Positions 40,235 through 50,758 of a stretch of 64,000 nt of DNA are shown here, one piece after another. This stretch comes from an uncultured Alistipes sp. (GTDB lineage: Bacteria > Bacteroidota > Bacteroidia > Bacteroidales > Rikenellaceae), in assembly GCA_947623965.1 (NCBI GenBank), contig CANQIF010000002.1:218027-282026 (forward strand), given 5' to 3'. Below the pieces are notes generated by a model. It did no database searches. It was given only the letters and a program-made list of their open reading frames with translations, and was not told where the DNA came from. Position 1 is the first letter of the stretch; each line of letters opens with the position of its first letter. The translations under genes and the position numbers were made by a program.

Positions 40235-41398
40235 ATGATCGTACTCTCGCTTCTGTTCTTTGCGGCCGTCCTCGTTCCGACGGCGGTCGATATCCTCCGT
40301 TTCCGCCGTGCTCGCCGGCGCGGCGAAGCCCCCGGCCGCACGGTCTTCGCCGCCCGGCTGGCGTGCGACCTGCTCCCGGCAGCGGTCAGCCTTGCCGGTC
40401 TCATCGTCGATAACACGCCGACCGTGGTGCGCATCACGATGTGGCTCTTCTGGCTGTGGCTCCTGCTTCAGGTGCCGCGCTGCATCCACGCCCTATTCCG
40501 GGCCCTGCGCCTGCCCCGTACGGGAATCGCCGCCGCCCTGCTGGCTGCGGCCGCTCTCATCTACGGTGCTGCCGCAGGCCGCTGCGCCCTCCGTGTGGAG
40601 CCGGTCGAGATCTGCTCGGAGCGGCTGCCCGAGGCCTTCGACGGCTACCGCATCGCCTTCTTCTCGGATCTGCACCTCGGAGCGCTGGTCGACACCGAAG
40701 GAGAGGTTGGGCGCCTCGTCGAACGGATCAACGCCCTCGATCCCGATCTCGTCCTCTTCGGCGGCGATCTGGTCAACATCCGCTGCACGGAGCTCGACGG
40801 ACGGGCGCAGCGGCTGCTCCGCCGCATCGGGGCGCCCGTCTATTCGGTGCTGGGCAACCACGACGTGGGCTCTTACATCCGCGATACGGCGGCCCTGCCC
40901 GCCGCCGAGAGCCTCCGCCGGCTCATCGAGGGGCAGCGGGCGATGAGGTGGCGCCTGCTGCAGGACTCGACCTGCTACCTGCGCCGCGGCGCGGACAGCA
41001 TCGCCCTCTCGGGCATCACCTTCGACCCCGCCCTGCGCGACCTTCGCCACGATTCCAACCTGCCGCCCTGCAACACGGCCGACACCTATCGCGGCGTCCC
41101 GCCCGAACTCTTCGACATTACGCTGGTTCACCTGCCCCAGCTGTGGGGCCAGGTGCTCGGCGCCGGCCGCGGCGATCTGACCCTCGCGGGCCACACGCAC
41201 GCCATGCAGCTCCGGCTGCGGCTCGGCACGGGCCGCGGCTGGTCGCCCGCCCGTCTGCTCTACCGGGAGTGGGCCGGCCGCTACGAGCGCGACGGCCGCA
41301 CGCTCTACATCAACGAAGGCGTCGGCTACGTCGGCTACCCGATGCGGATCGGCGCCACGCCGGAGATCACCCTTATCACCCTGAAACGATGCAAATAA
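40235..41398 (+). CDS. metallophosphoesterase, membrane anchored
   Basis: IAFFSDLHLGALVD; LFGGDLVNIR; VLGNHDVG; LAGHTHAMQLRL. Confidence 0.92.
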   Translation: MIVLSLLFFAAVLVPTAVDILRFRRARRRGEAPGRTVFAARLACDLLPAAVSLAGLIVDNTPTVVRITMWLFWLWLLLQVPRCIHALFRALRLPRTGIAAALLAAAALIYGAAAGRCALRVEPVEICSERLPEAFDGYRIAFFSDLHLGALVDTEGEVGRLVERINALDPDLVLFGGDLVNIRCTELDGRAQRLLRRIGAPVYSVLGNHDVGSYIRDTAALPAAESLRRLIEGQRAMRWRLLQDSTCYLRRGADSIALSGITFDPALRDLRHDSNLPPCNTADTYRGVPPELFDITLVHLPQLWGQVLGAGRGDLTLAGHTHAMQLRLRLGTGRGWSPARLLYREWAGRYERDGRTLYINEGVGYVGYPMRIGATPEITLITLKRCK

Positions 41399-42498
41399 CG
41401 CTCTCTTTCGCAACCTCTTCGGACGGTTACCTCGATGACAGCTCGAACGAACGGCTGATCCTTTCGACCCCCGAGGACTGGGCCGAGGTCCATCGGCTGC
41501 GCGCCGCGCACGACGCCATTTTGGTCGGTGCCGAGACGCTGCGGCACGACGATCCGTCGCTGCTGCTCCGTGACGAGGAGGCCCGCGCCCGCCGGCGCGC
41601 CAGAGGGCTGCACGCCGATCCGGCGAAGGTGACCCTCACCGCCTCGGGCGACCTTTCGCCCGCACTGCGCTTCTTCACGGCGGGCGATGCCGACCGCATC
41701 GTCTTCGCGACGCGGCCGCTGCCCGCACTCGCCGGAGCGGCGACGGTCATCCCCTGCGAGGAACCGATCACCGCCGCCCGCATCGTCACGGAGCTTGAGA
41801 AGCGCGGCATCGGCAGCCTGCTCGTCGAGGGCGGCGCCCGGGTGCTGGCGCTCTTTCTGGACGAGGGGCTCGCAGACCGGGTCCGCGCCGCGGTCCGCAC
41901 GACGCTGACACTCGGCCCGGAGCGGGGCGGGGCCCGCTTCCGTTTTATGCCGCCCGCCGGTGCCGCCGTCCGTTGCGAACGGCTCGGCGAGATGGCGGTC
42001 ACCCACTGCGAGCTGCACCCCGACCGCACGGAGGAGGACCGCCGCTTCCTTGCGCAGGCGATCGAGACGTCGCGCCGCTGCACGCCGAGCGCCACCTCCT
42101 ACTGCGTGGGCGCCGTCGTCGTCACGGCTGCGGGGAAGTGCTTCACGGGATATACGCACGAGACTTCGCCGACGCACCACGCTGAGCAGGAGGCGATCGC
42201 CAAGGCGCTCGCCGCGGGGGCCGAGCTGCGCGGGGCGACGATCTACTCCTCGATGGAGCCCTGCTCGCGCCGCGCCAGCGAGCCCGAGAGCTGCACGCAG
42301 CTCATCCTGCGCCACGGCTTCCGCCGCGTCGTCTTCGCCTGCTACGAGCCCGACCGTTTCGTCCGGTGCGAGGGGGCCTGCCTGCTGCGGCGGGCCGGCG
42401 TCGAGGTCCGCGTCCTCCAGGAGGCGGCCGGCGAGGTGCTGCGGATCAACGGCCATCTGACGGGCCATACGCCGAACCGTCCCGAAGATCGGCGATAA
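41389..42498 (+). CDS. RibD-like bifunctional protein with reversed domain order (reductase then deaminase)
   Basis: N-terminal RibD_C-like LILSTPEDWAEVHRLRAAHDAILVGAETLRHDDP...LLVEGGARVLALFL; C-terminal deaminase HAEQEAIAKAL...SSMEPCSRRASEPESCTQLI. Confidence 0.85.
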   Translation: MQITLSFATSSDGYLDDSSNERLILSTPEDWAEVHRLRAAHDAILVGAETLRHDDPSLLLRDEEARARRRARGLHADPAKVTLTASGDLSPALRFFTAGDADRIVFATRPLPALAGAATVIPCEEPITAARIVTELEKRGIGSLLVEGGARVLALFLDEGLADRVRAAVRTTLTLGPERGGARFRFMPPAGAAVRCERLGEMAVTHCELHPDRTEEDRRFLAQAIETSRRCTPSATSYCVGAVVVTAAGKCFTGYTHETSPTHHAEQEAIAKALAAGAELRGATIYSSMEPCSRRASEPESCTQLILRHGFRRVVFACYEPDRFVRCEGACLLRRAGVEVRVLQEAAGEVLRINGHLTGHTPNRPEDRR

Positions 42499-42558
42499 GG
42501 AGCGACGGGGCATCCGTGGCCCGTTTCTGGCAGCGCGTCGCTGCAAACCACGGAATCC

Positions 42559-44007
42559 ATGAACAGACGAGTTACGCTTGCGGCGGCCCTGCTGCTCGGG
42601 AGCGCTGCGGCGCTCCACGGGCAGCCCGCGGAGCGCGCCCTGACGCTCGACGAGGCGATCGCCGCCACGCTGACCGAAAACGCCGCCCTGCAGGCTGCCG
42701 ACCACGCGCTCCGCGCCGCGGCGGAGAGGCGCCGCGCCGCCGCGGGGCTGCGGCTGCCGCAACTCTCCCTCACGGGGGCTTACACCTATCTCGACAAGGA
42801 CATCGGCATCGACCTGAACAGGGCGAAGAGTGCCGTACACCGCTTCTCGGGCGATCTCGCCGCGAGCGGCATCCTTGCGCCCGGCCTGCTTCCGACCATC
42901 CAAGGACTTCTTTCGCCGATTCTCGAGGCGGACTGGAACCTGAAATTGCAGGATCGCAGCCTCGGATTCGTCGGCGGCGAGGCGACCCTGCCGATCTGGA
43001 TGGGCGGGCGCATCAACGCCGCGAACCGCGCGGCACGCATCGACGAGGAGAGCGTCCGCACGGCGGGCGACGGCACGCGCAACGGCTTGATCACCGAGAC
43101 GGTCGAACGCTACTACGGCCTGGCGCTGGCGCTGCAGGTCGTCGAGGTGCGCCGTCAGGTGGTCGAAGGGGTCCGCAGCCACCTGAAAGATGCCGTCGAG
43201 CTCGAAAGCAACGGCATGATCCCCCGCAGCGAGCGGCTCTACGTCGAGGTGAAGATGGCCGAGGCGGAGCGGGCGCTCGAGGAGGCCGAGCTGCAGGTCG
43301 AGACGATCGAGGCGGCTCTCGAGAACACGCTCGGCGGCGGGCGGGCCGGCCGTCCCGTCTCGGCGATGTTTCTCCTCGACAGCATCGAACCGCTCGACCG
43401 CTACCGGCAGCTGGCCGGGCAGCGCAGCCCGCTGCTGCGGCAGGTCGCCCTCAAACGGCAGCTGGCCGACGTGGGGGTGCGCGTCAAGCGGGCCGAATTT
43501 CTGCCCCAGGTGGTCGCCATGGCCGGCGGCTCGTTCTACAACTACCAGGTCTCGGGCATCGTTCCCCGCTGGGCTGTCGGCATCGGCCTCCGCATCCGTC
43601 TCTTCGACGGCCTTCGGCGCGAGCGCGACTATGCGGCCGCCCGCCAGACGGTGCGGGAGGTCGAGGCGCTCGAACGGCAGGCCGCGACGGGGATCGGCGT
43701 GCTGGTCGAACAGCGCTACAACAGCCTTCTGAGCTACCGCTACCGCATGACCTCGATCGAACGGTCGCTCGACTTCGCGACCGAATACCTGCGCATGAAG
43801 GAGATCGCCTTCCGCGAGGGGATCGCCCCTTCGTCGGAATTGATCGATGCCGAACTGGACCTCGCGGCGATCCGCACCGAGCGGCTCGAAGCGGCCTACC
43901 GGTTCGATCTGGCACTGGCCCAGCTGCTCGAGGCGGCAGGGATCAGCGAGGCCTACACCGCCTACCTGCACCGCGACGATGCGCGGCTCATCCGGTTCGA
44001 CAAATAG
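42559..44007 (+). CDS. TolC family outer-membrane efflux protein
   Basis: Signal peptide; LTLDEAIAATLTENAALQAADHALRAA; coiled-coil pattern. Confidence 0.9.
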   Translation: MNRRVTLAAALLLGSAAALHGQPAERALTLDEAIAATLTENAALQAADHALRAAAERRRAAAGLRLPQLSLTGAYTYLDKDIGIDLNRAKSAVHRFSGDLAASGILAPGLLPTIQGLLSPILEADWNLKLQDRSLGFVGGEATLPIWMGGRINAANRAARIDEESVRTAGDGTRNGLITETVERYYGLALALQVVEVRRQVVEGVRSHLKDAVELESNGMIPRSERLYVEVKMAEAERALEEAELQVETIEAALENTLGGGRAGRPVSAMFLLDSIEPLDRYRQLAGQRSPLLRQVALKRQLADVGVRVKRAEFLPQVVAMAGGSFYNYQVSGIVPRWAVGIGLRIRLFDGLRRERDYAAARQTVREVEALERQAATGIGVLVEQRYNSLLSYRYRMTSIERSLDFATEYLRMKEIAFREGIAPSSELIDAELDLAAIRTERLEAAYRFDLALAQLLEAAGISEAYTAYLHRDDARLIRFDK

Positions 44008-44107
44008 CGGCCGGGCCTCCTTCGCGAGGCGGCCGCGCCGCACTCCGACCCAGACGGCCGAGCTTCGGCCGAGGCCCCGTCCGGACACGACAAACATTCG
44101 CAACACC

Positions 44108-45181
44108 ATGAAAAAAAGTCATTCGATTCTTCTAACCGCCGCCGTGCTTCTGCTCGCGGCGGGGCTCGTTCTGCTGGGGCGCAGCCTGAAACGCCGCAGC
44201 CCGCTGCTGCTGCAGGGGCGTGTGGAATGCACCACCTACCGCGCCTCGTCGAAGGTGCCGGGGCGCATCCTCGAAATGCGGGTCGCCGAGGGCGACCGGG
44301 TCGAGCGGGGCGAGCTGCTCTACACCCTCTCGACCCCCGAGCTCGACGCCAAACTGCAGCAGGCCGAAGCGCTGCGCAGCGCCGCCGGAGCCCTCGACGC
44401 CGCCACGCTGGCCGGGGCCCGCAAGCAGCAGGTCGAGGCGGCCCGCAACCTCTGGCAGAAGGCGCAGGCGGGCCTCACGCTGGCCCGCAAGAGCTACGAG
44501 CGCGTCCGCCGGCTCTACGACAGCGGGGTAGTGCCCGCCCAGCAGCTCGACGAGGCGACGGCCAACTTCGAGGCGATGCGCGCCTCGGAGCAGGCGGCCC
44601 GGGCCGAATACGAGCTGGCGCGCGACGGCGCCCGCCGCGAGGACAAGGAGGCTGCGGCGGCCAAGGTCCGCGAGGCGCAGGGGGCTGTGGAGGAGGTCGC
44701 CTCCTACCTCTCCGACGCGAGGGTCTACGCCCCCGTCTCGGGCGAGGTCTCGTCGGTCATCGCCGAGGCGGGCGAGCTGGTCGGCAGCGGCTATCCGGTC
44801 GTGGCGATCCTCGATCTTAAGGACGTGTGGGTCACCTTCAACATCAAGGAGACCCTGCTGCCGCGCATCCGTCTCGGAACGCGGTTCGAGGGGTACCTGC
44901 CGGCACTCGGCCGCAGCGTGCCCCTCGAGGTGAGCTGGATTGCGGCGCAGGCCGACTTCGCCACCTGGTCGGCGACCCGCACCTTGGGCGGCTTCGACAT
45001 CCGCACTTTCGCCGTCAAGGTCCGACCCACCGGGGAGGAGCAGGCGCTCCGGCCGGGGATGAGCGTGCTGGTCGACTGGGACCGGATCGGCGGGGAGCCG
45101 GCACGCACGGAAAAGCGGGTGCTGCCGCCGAAACCCCGAAAGCGGAGCGCCGCCGCTGACAGCCCGGAATCGCGATCATGA
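44108..45181 (+). CDS. HlyD family membrane fusion protein
   Basis: SKVPGRILEMRVAEGDRVERGELLYTLSTPELDAKLQQAEA; VYAPVSGEVSSVIAEAGELVGSGYPVVAILDL. Confidence 0.92.
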   Translation: MKKSHSILLTAAVLLLAAGLVLLGRSLKRRSPLLLQGRVECTTYRASSKVPGRILEMRVAEGDRVERGELLYTLSTPELDAKLQQAEALRSAAGALDAATLAGARKQQVEAARNLWQKAQAGLTLARKSYERVRRLYDSGVVPAQQLDEATANFEAMRASEQAARAEYELARDGARREDKEAAAAKVREAQGAVEEVASYLSDARVYAPVSGEVSSVIAEAGELVGSGYPVVAILDLKDVWVTFNIKETLLPRIRLGTRFEGYLPALGRSVPLEVSWIAAQADFATWSATRTLGGFDIRTFAVKVRPTGEEQALRPGMSVLVDWDRIGGEPARTEKRVLPPKPRKRSAAADSPESRS

Positions 45182-46377
45182 AGGCCGCCGACCGCATGCG
45201 CTCCTCCTTTTTCTCCCGCACCCTCGCCGCCGCCCGCCGCGAGGCGGGCCGCATCCGCCGCCGGGGCGTCTACGGCGCGATTCTCGTCGTGCTGCCCTTC
45301 GTCTCGTTCCTCTTCTTCGTCCTGCTTTTCGGCGACGGGGCGATCGTCGATCTTCCGGTCGCCGTTCTCGACGAGGACCGCACGCCCCTCTCGTGCACCG
45401 TCGTTTCGATGATCGACGCCACGCCGGCCGCCCGCGTCGTCTGCGAGGTCCCGTCGCACCTCGAGGGCGAACGGCTCATCCGCGAGGGGCGCATCGCGGC
45501 GCTGGTGCAGATTCCCGACCGTTTCCAGCAGCTGCTGTTGGGCGGCGGGCAGACGACGCTCGTCTGCTCGATCATCGGCACGAACCTCTCGGTCAACGGC
45601 ATGCTCGCCAAGGACATCCAGACCGCCGTCGTCACCTTCTCGACCGGCATCGGCTTTCAGAAGCTCGTCCTGCAGGGCGCCGCCGAGCGGCAGGCCATGG
45701 CCCTCATGCAGCCCGTGCGCTTCGAAAAGCACGTCCTTTTCAATCCGGAGGTCAACTACGCCTGGTTCCTCGCTCCGGGCTTCCTGCCGATGATGCTGCT
45801 CATCTTTTTAGTCATGACGACGATCTACGCCCTCGGCAGCGAGCTCAAGGAGGGGACGGCAGCCGGATGGATCGCCTCGGCCGGGGGGAGTTTCGGCGCT
45901 GCCCTTACGGGCAAGCTGCTGCCGATCACCGCCGCGGCCTGCTTGCAGGGCGGCGCGATGTTCCTGCTGCTCGTCGGGGCGATCGGCACGCCGCTGAACG
46001 GCAGCGCAGGGCTGCTGGCGCTCGCCACGCTTCTCCTGATTCTGGCCTACCAGGCGATCTCGGCGATGCTCGTTGCCCTGACGGCCAACCTGCGGCTCTC
46101 GCTCTCGCTCGGGGGCGGCTATGCCGTGCTGGCCTTTTCCTTCTCGGGGCTCACCTTCCCGCTGCTGGCGATGTGGAAGCCCGCCTGGTGGCTGAGTTTT
46201 CTCTTTCCGTACACTTATTACATGCAGATCGTGATCGACCAGCTGATGCGCGGCGCCCCGGTCGGCGTCTCGCTCCCAGCGCTGGGAGCCCTGGCGCTCT
46301 TCGTCCTCGTGCCGCTCCTGGCGCTGCCGCGCCTGAAGCAGGCCTGCACCGATCCGCGATTCCGAGGGAGGGAGTGA
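45178..46377 (+). CDS. ABC-2 type permease
   Basis: DLPVAVLDEDRTPLS; six-TM ABC-2 pattern; NYAWFLAPGFLPMMLLIFLVMTT. Confidence 0.88.
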   Translation: MKAADRMRSSFFSRTLAAARREAGRIRRRGVYGAILVVLPFVSFLFFVLLFGDGAIVDLPVAVLDEDRTPLSCTVVSMIDATPAARVVCEVPSHLEGERLIREGRIAALVQIPDRFQQLLLGGGQTTLVCSIIGTNLSVNGMLAKDIQTAVVTFSTGIGFQKLVLQGAAERQAMALMQPVRFEKHVLFNPEVNYAWFLAPGFLPMMLLIFLVMTTIYALGSELKEGTAAGWIASAGGSFGAALTGKLLPITAAACLQGGAMFLLLVGAIGTPLNGSAGLLALATLLLILAYQAISAMLVALTANLRLSLSLGGGYAVLAFSFSGLTFPLLAMWKPAWWLSFLFPYTYYMQIVIDQLMRGAPVGVSLPALGALALFVLVPLLALPRLKQACTDPRFRGRE

Positions 46378-46380
46378 CAC

Positions 46381-47631
46381 ATGAACCGAATCCGCACCTG
46401 TCTTTATCTGCTGCGCCGCGAGCTGCGCACGATCCTTTCAGACGAGGGGACCCTCCTCGTCCTGCTCGCCGCGCCGATCATCTATGCCACACTCTACGCC
46501 ACGGCCTACGGCGCCGAAGTGCTCCGCAACGTCCCGATCGGCGTCATCGACGAAAGCCGCACGGCCGCGAGCCGCCGCCTCATCGCCGACATCGACGCGG
46601 GCCCGAACTGCTACGTCGCCTGCATGCCGACCGACATGGCCGAGGCCGAACGGCTCTTTTACGAGCGCCGCATCTACGGCGCGGCCTACATTCCCGCCGA
46701 CTACGAAAGCGCGCTGCTGGCCGGCCGTCAGGCCGTCGTGCCGCTCTACCTCGATGCGAGCTACTTTTTGATGTACCGGCAGGTCTTCCAGGAGCTCGCG
46801 GCCACCCTTGCGACGACGGGCGCCGCGGTCGAGCTGCAGCGCCTCGTCGCCGCAGGCACCCAGCTGCCCGCGGCCGAGGCGACCGTTCAGCCGGTCGTCT
46901 ACCAAAGCCGGACGCTCTTCAATCCGGGGCTCGGCTACGCCTCGTTCGTCCTGCCGGCCGTGCTGCTGCTCATCCTGCAGCAGACGCTGCTCGTCGGCAC
47001 GGGGATGATCGGCGGCACGTGGTGCGAACGGCGCCTCTACCGGATGCTGCGCCCCGCCGGCCGGCGGCCGCTGCCCCTCCCGGCGATCGTGCTGGCCCGC
47101 GGCTCGGCCTACCTGCTGCTCTACGGCCTCACGACGCTCTACCTCTTCGCCGTCCACTACCGTCTGTTCCACCTTCCGATGAACGGCCGGACGGGCCCCG
47201 TCGTTCTCTTCCTCGGGCTCTACCTCCTCGCCGACATCGCCTTCGCGCTGGCCCTCTCGACCCGTTTCCGCTTCCGCGAGGAGTCGATCCTCTGGCTGCT
47301 CTGGAGCTCGATTCCGCTGCTGATGCTGAGCGGCATCTCCTTCCCGCGCGAGAGCATGCCCGCCTGGCTCTACGCCCTCGGGCAGCTCATCCCAAGCAGC
47401 CACGCCATCACGGGCTTCGTCCGGCTGCAGTCGATGGGCGCCTCGCTCGGCGAGGTCTCCTCCGAGCTGCTGTGGCTCCTCGCGCTGGCCCTCCTCTACG
47501 GAGCCGCCGCCTGCTTCGGCCTCCAGCAGCGGATCGGCCGCGAGGAGCGGAAGACGCAAAAAGAGCCGGCCCCGATACCGGCACCGGCTCCGAAGTCCGA
47601 CGATCAAAGCGGCGAAGATCCCGCTTCGTGA
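46381..47631 (+). CDS. ABC-2 type permease
   Basis: LRTILSDEGTLLVLLAAPIIYATLY; NVPIGVIDESRTAASR; SGISFPRESMPAW. Confidence 0.88.
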   Translation: MNRIRTCLYLLRRELRTILSDEGTLLVLLAAPIIYATLYATAYGAEVLRNVPIGVIDESRTAASRRLIADIDAGPNCYVACMPTDMAEAERLFYERRIYGAAYIPADYESALLAGRQAVVPLYLDASYFLMYRQVFQELAATLATTGAAVELQRLVAAGTQLPAAEATVQPVVYQSRTLFNPGLGYASFVLPAVLLLILQQTLLVGTGMIGGTWCERRLYRMLRPAGRRPLPLPAIVLARGSAYLLLYGLTTLYLFAVHYRLFHLPMNGRTGPVVLFLGLYLLADIAFALALSTRFRFREESILWLLWSSIPLLMLSGISFPRESMPAWLYALGQLIPSSHAITGFVRLQSMGASLGEVSSELLWLLALALLYGAAACFGLQQRIGREERKTQKEPAPIPAPAPKSDDQSGEDPAS

Positions 47632-47737
47632 TCCGCCGGCCGGCAGCCCGCAAACCCCGCCGCCAAACGCGAAGCCTCTCCGTATAAAAAAAGCGGAGAC
47701 CGAGCAGCACGCCCGGCCTCCTGGTCCCGAGGAACGC

Positions 47738-50700
47738 CTATCTGGGTCCTCCGAATCCACCGCCTCCTCCCGGAGGAGGCCCCATCATCCGGCGATGCGA
47801 CCGGGACGGACCCTGCGATTCGGGACTTATGTAATCCGACATGTTCCGCGACCCCTTCTTGCCGAAGTGGCGCAGGTTGTAGGTAAATTGCACCATATAG
47901 TAGCGACCCATCGAAAGGTTGGTCGTGTTCTGCGTGTACCCCGATCCCGTCGAGCGCGAGAAGGCGGAGTTGTTCTGGTTGAACAGGTCGTTCACGCCGA
48001 TGAGGATCTCGCCGCGCTTGTTGCGGAAGATCTTCTTGCCCACGTAGACGTTGCAAAGCAGGTAATCCTCGTTGTAGTCGTTCGTGATGCCGATGTACTG
48101 CGAATAGGCGGCCGACGCCGTGAAGGTGAAGTTCCACGGCAGCGTGAACTTCATGTTGGCGTTGACAGCGTGGTTGAAATAGCGGTTCTTCGAGCCTCCG
48201 GCGGCAAGCGAGTTCGTAGCCACATTGTAGTTGCCGTTCCAGGCGAGGGTGAAGTCGACCTTCTCGGAGATGTTCGACCCCAGCACCGTCCGCAGCGAGT
48301 AGCCCATGTTCTTGCTGTCGTTGCGCTCGCCGCCCTCGATCGTACCGTCCGAGCGGACCGTGCCGCCGACGATGCTCGGCGTCTTCGACCAGTCGACGCC
48401 CGCCATGATGTTGAAATTGCTCTTCAGAAAGCCGACAGGCAGACCGTAGCTGACCATCGTGCGCAGGCTCCAGTAGCCGTCGAGGTTGACCGGCATCGAG
48501 TAGTAGTTCGGCGTGTAGCGGGTCGTCGTGCCGTCGGTATCCGTCAGGTCGATCACGATCGGATGCTCGCGGGTGGACTGCACGAGGTGCGTCGCCGTGT
48601 AGTCCGAGGCGGTGTTCGCCGAGAACATCCACATGAAGGTGCGCCCCTTCTCGATATTCGAATTGACGTAGTGGAAATTCACGCTGTGCGAATAGGAGGA
48701 GTTCAGATAGGGGTTGCCGCGCGAGATGTTCTGGGCGTTCGAGACGTCGAAGACGCCCTGAAGGTTCGAGATCGACGGCGTCGAGGTGTTCGACCGGATG
48801 TAGAGGCGGATCGAGTTCTCCCGGTTGATGTTCAGCTGCCCCATGAGGAAGTAGGTCAGGTTGTCGTAGCTGTGGCGGATCGGGGCGTTGTCGCCGACCG
48901 TCTGGCCGCTGACGACCTTGCCGTCGAGCTCCTCGTGCTGGTAATAGACGTTCGCCACGAAGGTGTTGCGCTCTTTCGAGTAGCGGAAGCCCGGGCCGAT
49001 GCGGTGCTCGATGTTGCTGCTTTCGTAGGTGTTCGAAAGCGACGGATCGGGCAGCAGCCCCGCGATGGCGAAATCCTCGCCGGTCTGGTAGGAGGCCTTG
49101 TCGCGCTCGTCGTGCTCGTAGGCGGCGCGGTACTGCAGGCTTACCTGCGAATATTTCGAGACGGGCTCCGTATAGGTGATTTCGCCCTGCAGGTCGAGAC
49201 TTTTCGAGGGAGCCAGGCTGCGCAGGTAACGCAGCCGCGTATAGCCCTCCGGATCCCAGCTCCAGGGAATCTCCGTGCCGTCCGGAAGCAATTGCGGGCG
49301 CTCCTCGAGCGTTCCCATCCGGTTCGACCAGGAGCTCGTGCGATTGCTCTGGTCCGAATAGCGGACGCGGCCGTTCAGCGTGACCGTGCGGCCCGCCTTG
49401 CCGAGTTTGGCGCGATAGACGGCGTTCGTTCCGAGGTTGTAGCCGTGGCGGCGCCCCTCGCTGAAGTTGTCCGTGCGGCTGTAGCCGCTGCCGCCTGCAG
49501 CGGGCGCGCCGTACTGCCACCCCTCGGTGACGCTCCACGGATCGTTTGTCTGGTAGCTGAAGTTGGGGCGGATCATCAGGTTCTGGTTCGGCGAAATCTT
49601 CCACTCGATGCGGGCGTTGAAACGGTGGTTGAAAGCCTCCGTATCCGACGCGCCGACTGTCGAGAGGGTGTCGGGCAGCATCGGCGCCTCATACCACTTG
49701 TCGACCGTCGAACGGTTGCGCGTATCGGTCCGGTTGAAAAAGTAGCTGGCCTGCACGCTCACCTGGTCGCGCTCGCCCCACGTGTCCGAAAAGTTCAGAC
49801 CGAGGGCGTTGACCTTCGCGATGCCGCTCTGCGGCCGCACCATGTAACTGCCCACGCCGCCGCGGCCGCCGCCGCCCGCGACGCCGAGAATATCCTCGAA
49901 CGAGAAATTCTGCTGGTTCACGTTGTTGAAGAGGGCCAGCACCGAGATGCGCGTGTCGCCGTGGAAGAGGTTCACGTTGCCGCCGGCCAAATACTTCGTG
50001 CGGTCGGCGGAGCCCCGCTCGGCGTCGTAGCCGACACCGGCATAGAGCTTGCCGAACTGTCCCTGTCGCATGTCGCGATGCGTCACGATGTTGAGTGCCT
50101 TGTACCCCTCGCCGTCGTCCATTCCCGAGAATTCGGCCGCATCGCTCAGCTTGTTGTAGACTTCGATGCGGTCCACCGTCTCGGCCGGCAGCGACTTGAT
50201 GGCCGTCGTCACGTCCTCGCCGAAGAACTCCTTGCCGTCGACGAAGATCTTCTTGACCTCCTCGCCCTGCGTCTCGACTTTGCCGTCGGTCACGGTGATG
50301 CCGGGCATCTTCTTGAGAAGCCCCTCGACGTCGGAGTCGTTGGCGACCTTGAAGGCGCCGGCGTTGTAGCTCACCGTATCGCCCTTCTGCGAGGCGCGGA
50401 ACTGCGCCTCCTTGACCACCGTTTCGATCTGCACGCCCGCCTTGAGGGCGATTTTCCCGAGCGCGAGCTTCGGGGCGGCGATCTTGACGGTCGTCGTGTA
50501 GTCCTCGTAGCCGAGGAAAGAGACTTTCAGTTCGTAGCTGCCGTAGGCGAGCGACGGGATCGACACGGCGCCGCCGTATCCCGACGTGAGGTATTGTTTT
50601 TTTGCGGGCGCAGCGGCCGGGGTCACCGTTACGACAGCGCCTGGGAGCGGTTCGCCCGTTCCGGCATCCGCCACCGTCGCCGTGACCGCCCCCTTCTGGG

Positions 50701-50758
50701 CCCAGACGGCCGACGCGAGACAGACGAGCAGAGCCGTCAGCAAGATTCGCTTCATCAT
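47738..50758 (-). CDS. TonB-dependent receptor-type outer-membrane protein with Gly/Pro-rich C-terminus
   Basis: Signal peptide; carboxypeptidase-regulatory-like N-terminal domain; plug VEGLLKKMPGITVTDGKVETQGEEVKKIFVDGKEFFG; tail RMMGPPPGGGGGFGGPR. Confidence 0.87.
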   Translation of the reverse strand: MMKRILLTALLVCLASAVWAQKGAVTATVADAGTGEPLPGAVVTVTPAAAPAKKQYLTSGYGGAVSIPSLAYGSYELKVSFLGYEDYTTTVKIAAPKLALGKIALKAGVQIETVVKEAQFRASQKGDTVSYNAGAFKVANDSDVEGLLKKMPGITVTDGKVETQGEEVKKIFVDGKEFFGEDVTTAIKSLPAETVDRIEVYNKLSDAAEFSGMDDGEGYKALNIVTHRDMRQGQFGKLYAGVGYDAERGSADRTKYLAGGNVNLFHGDTRISVLALFNNVNQQNFSFEDILGVAGGGGRGGVGSYMVRPQSGIAKVNALGLNFSDTWGERDQVSVQASYFFNRTDTRNRSTVDKWYEAPMLPDTLSTVGASDTEAFNHRFNARIEWKISPNQNLMIRPNFSYQTNDPWSVTEGWQYGAPAAGGSGYSRTDNFSEGRRHGYNLGTNAVYRAKLGKAGRTVTLNGRVRYSDQSNRTSSWSNRMGTLEERPQLLPDGTEIPWSWDPEGYTRLRYLRSLAPSKSLDLQGEITYTEPVSKYSQVSLQYRAAYEHDERDKASYQTGEDFAIAGLLPDPSLSNTYESSNIEHRIGPGFRYSKERNTFVANVYYQHEELDGKVVSGQTVGDNAPIRHSYDNLTYFLMGQLNINRENSIRLYIRSNTSTPSISNLQGVFDVSNAQNISRGNPYLNSSYSHSVNFHYVNSNIEKGRTFMWMFSANTASDYTATHLVQSTREHPIVIDLTDTDGTTTRYTPNYYSMPVNLDGYWSLRTMVSYGLPVGFLKSNFNIMAGVDWSKTPSIVGGTVRSDGTIEGGERNDSKNMGYSLRTVLGSNISEKVDFTLAWNGNYNVATNSLAAGGSKNRYFNHAVNANMKFTLPWNFTFTASAAYSQYIGITNDYNEDYLLCNVYVGKKIFRNKRGEILIGVNDLFNQNNSAFSRSTGSGYTQNTTNLSMGRYYMVQFTYNLRHFGKKGSRNMSDYISPESQGPSRSHRRMMGPPPGGGGGFGGPR

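Noticed and set aside
39913-40413. 166-aa ORF across the leader before the metallophosphoesterase
   Set aside because: Overlaps promoter and start of the supported gene in another frame; low-complexity composition.
41335-44109. 924-aa minus-strand ORF opposite ribD-like and tolC genes
   Set aside because: Spans two well-supported plus-strand genes; no recognisable motif; GC-bias artefact.
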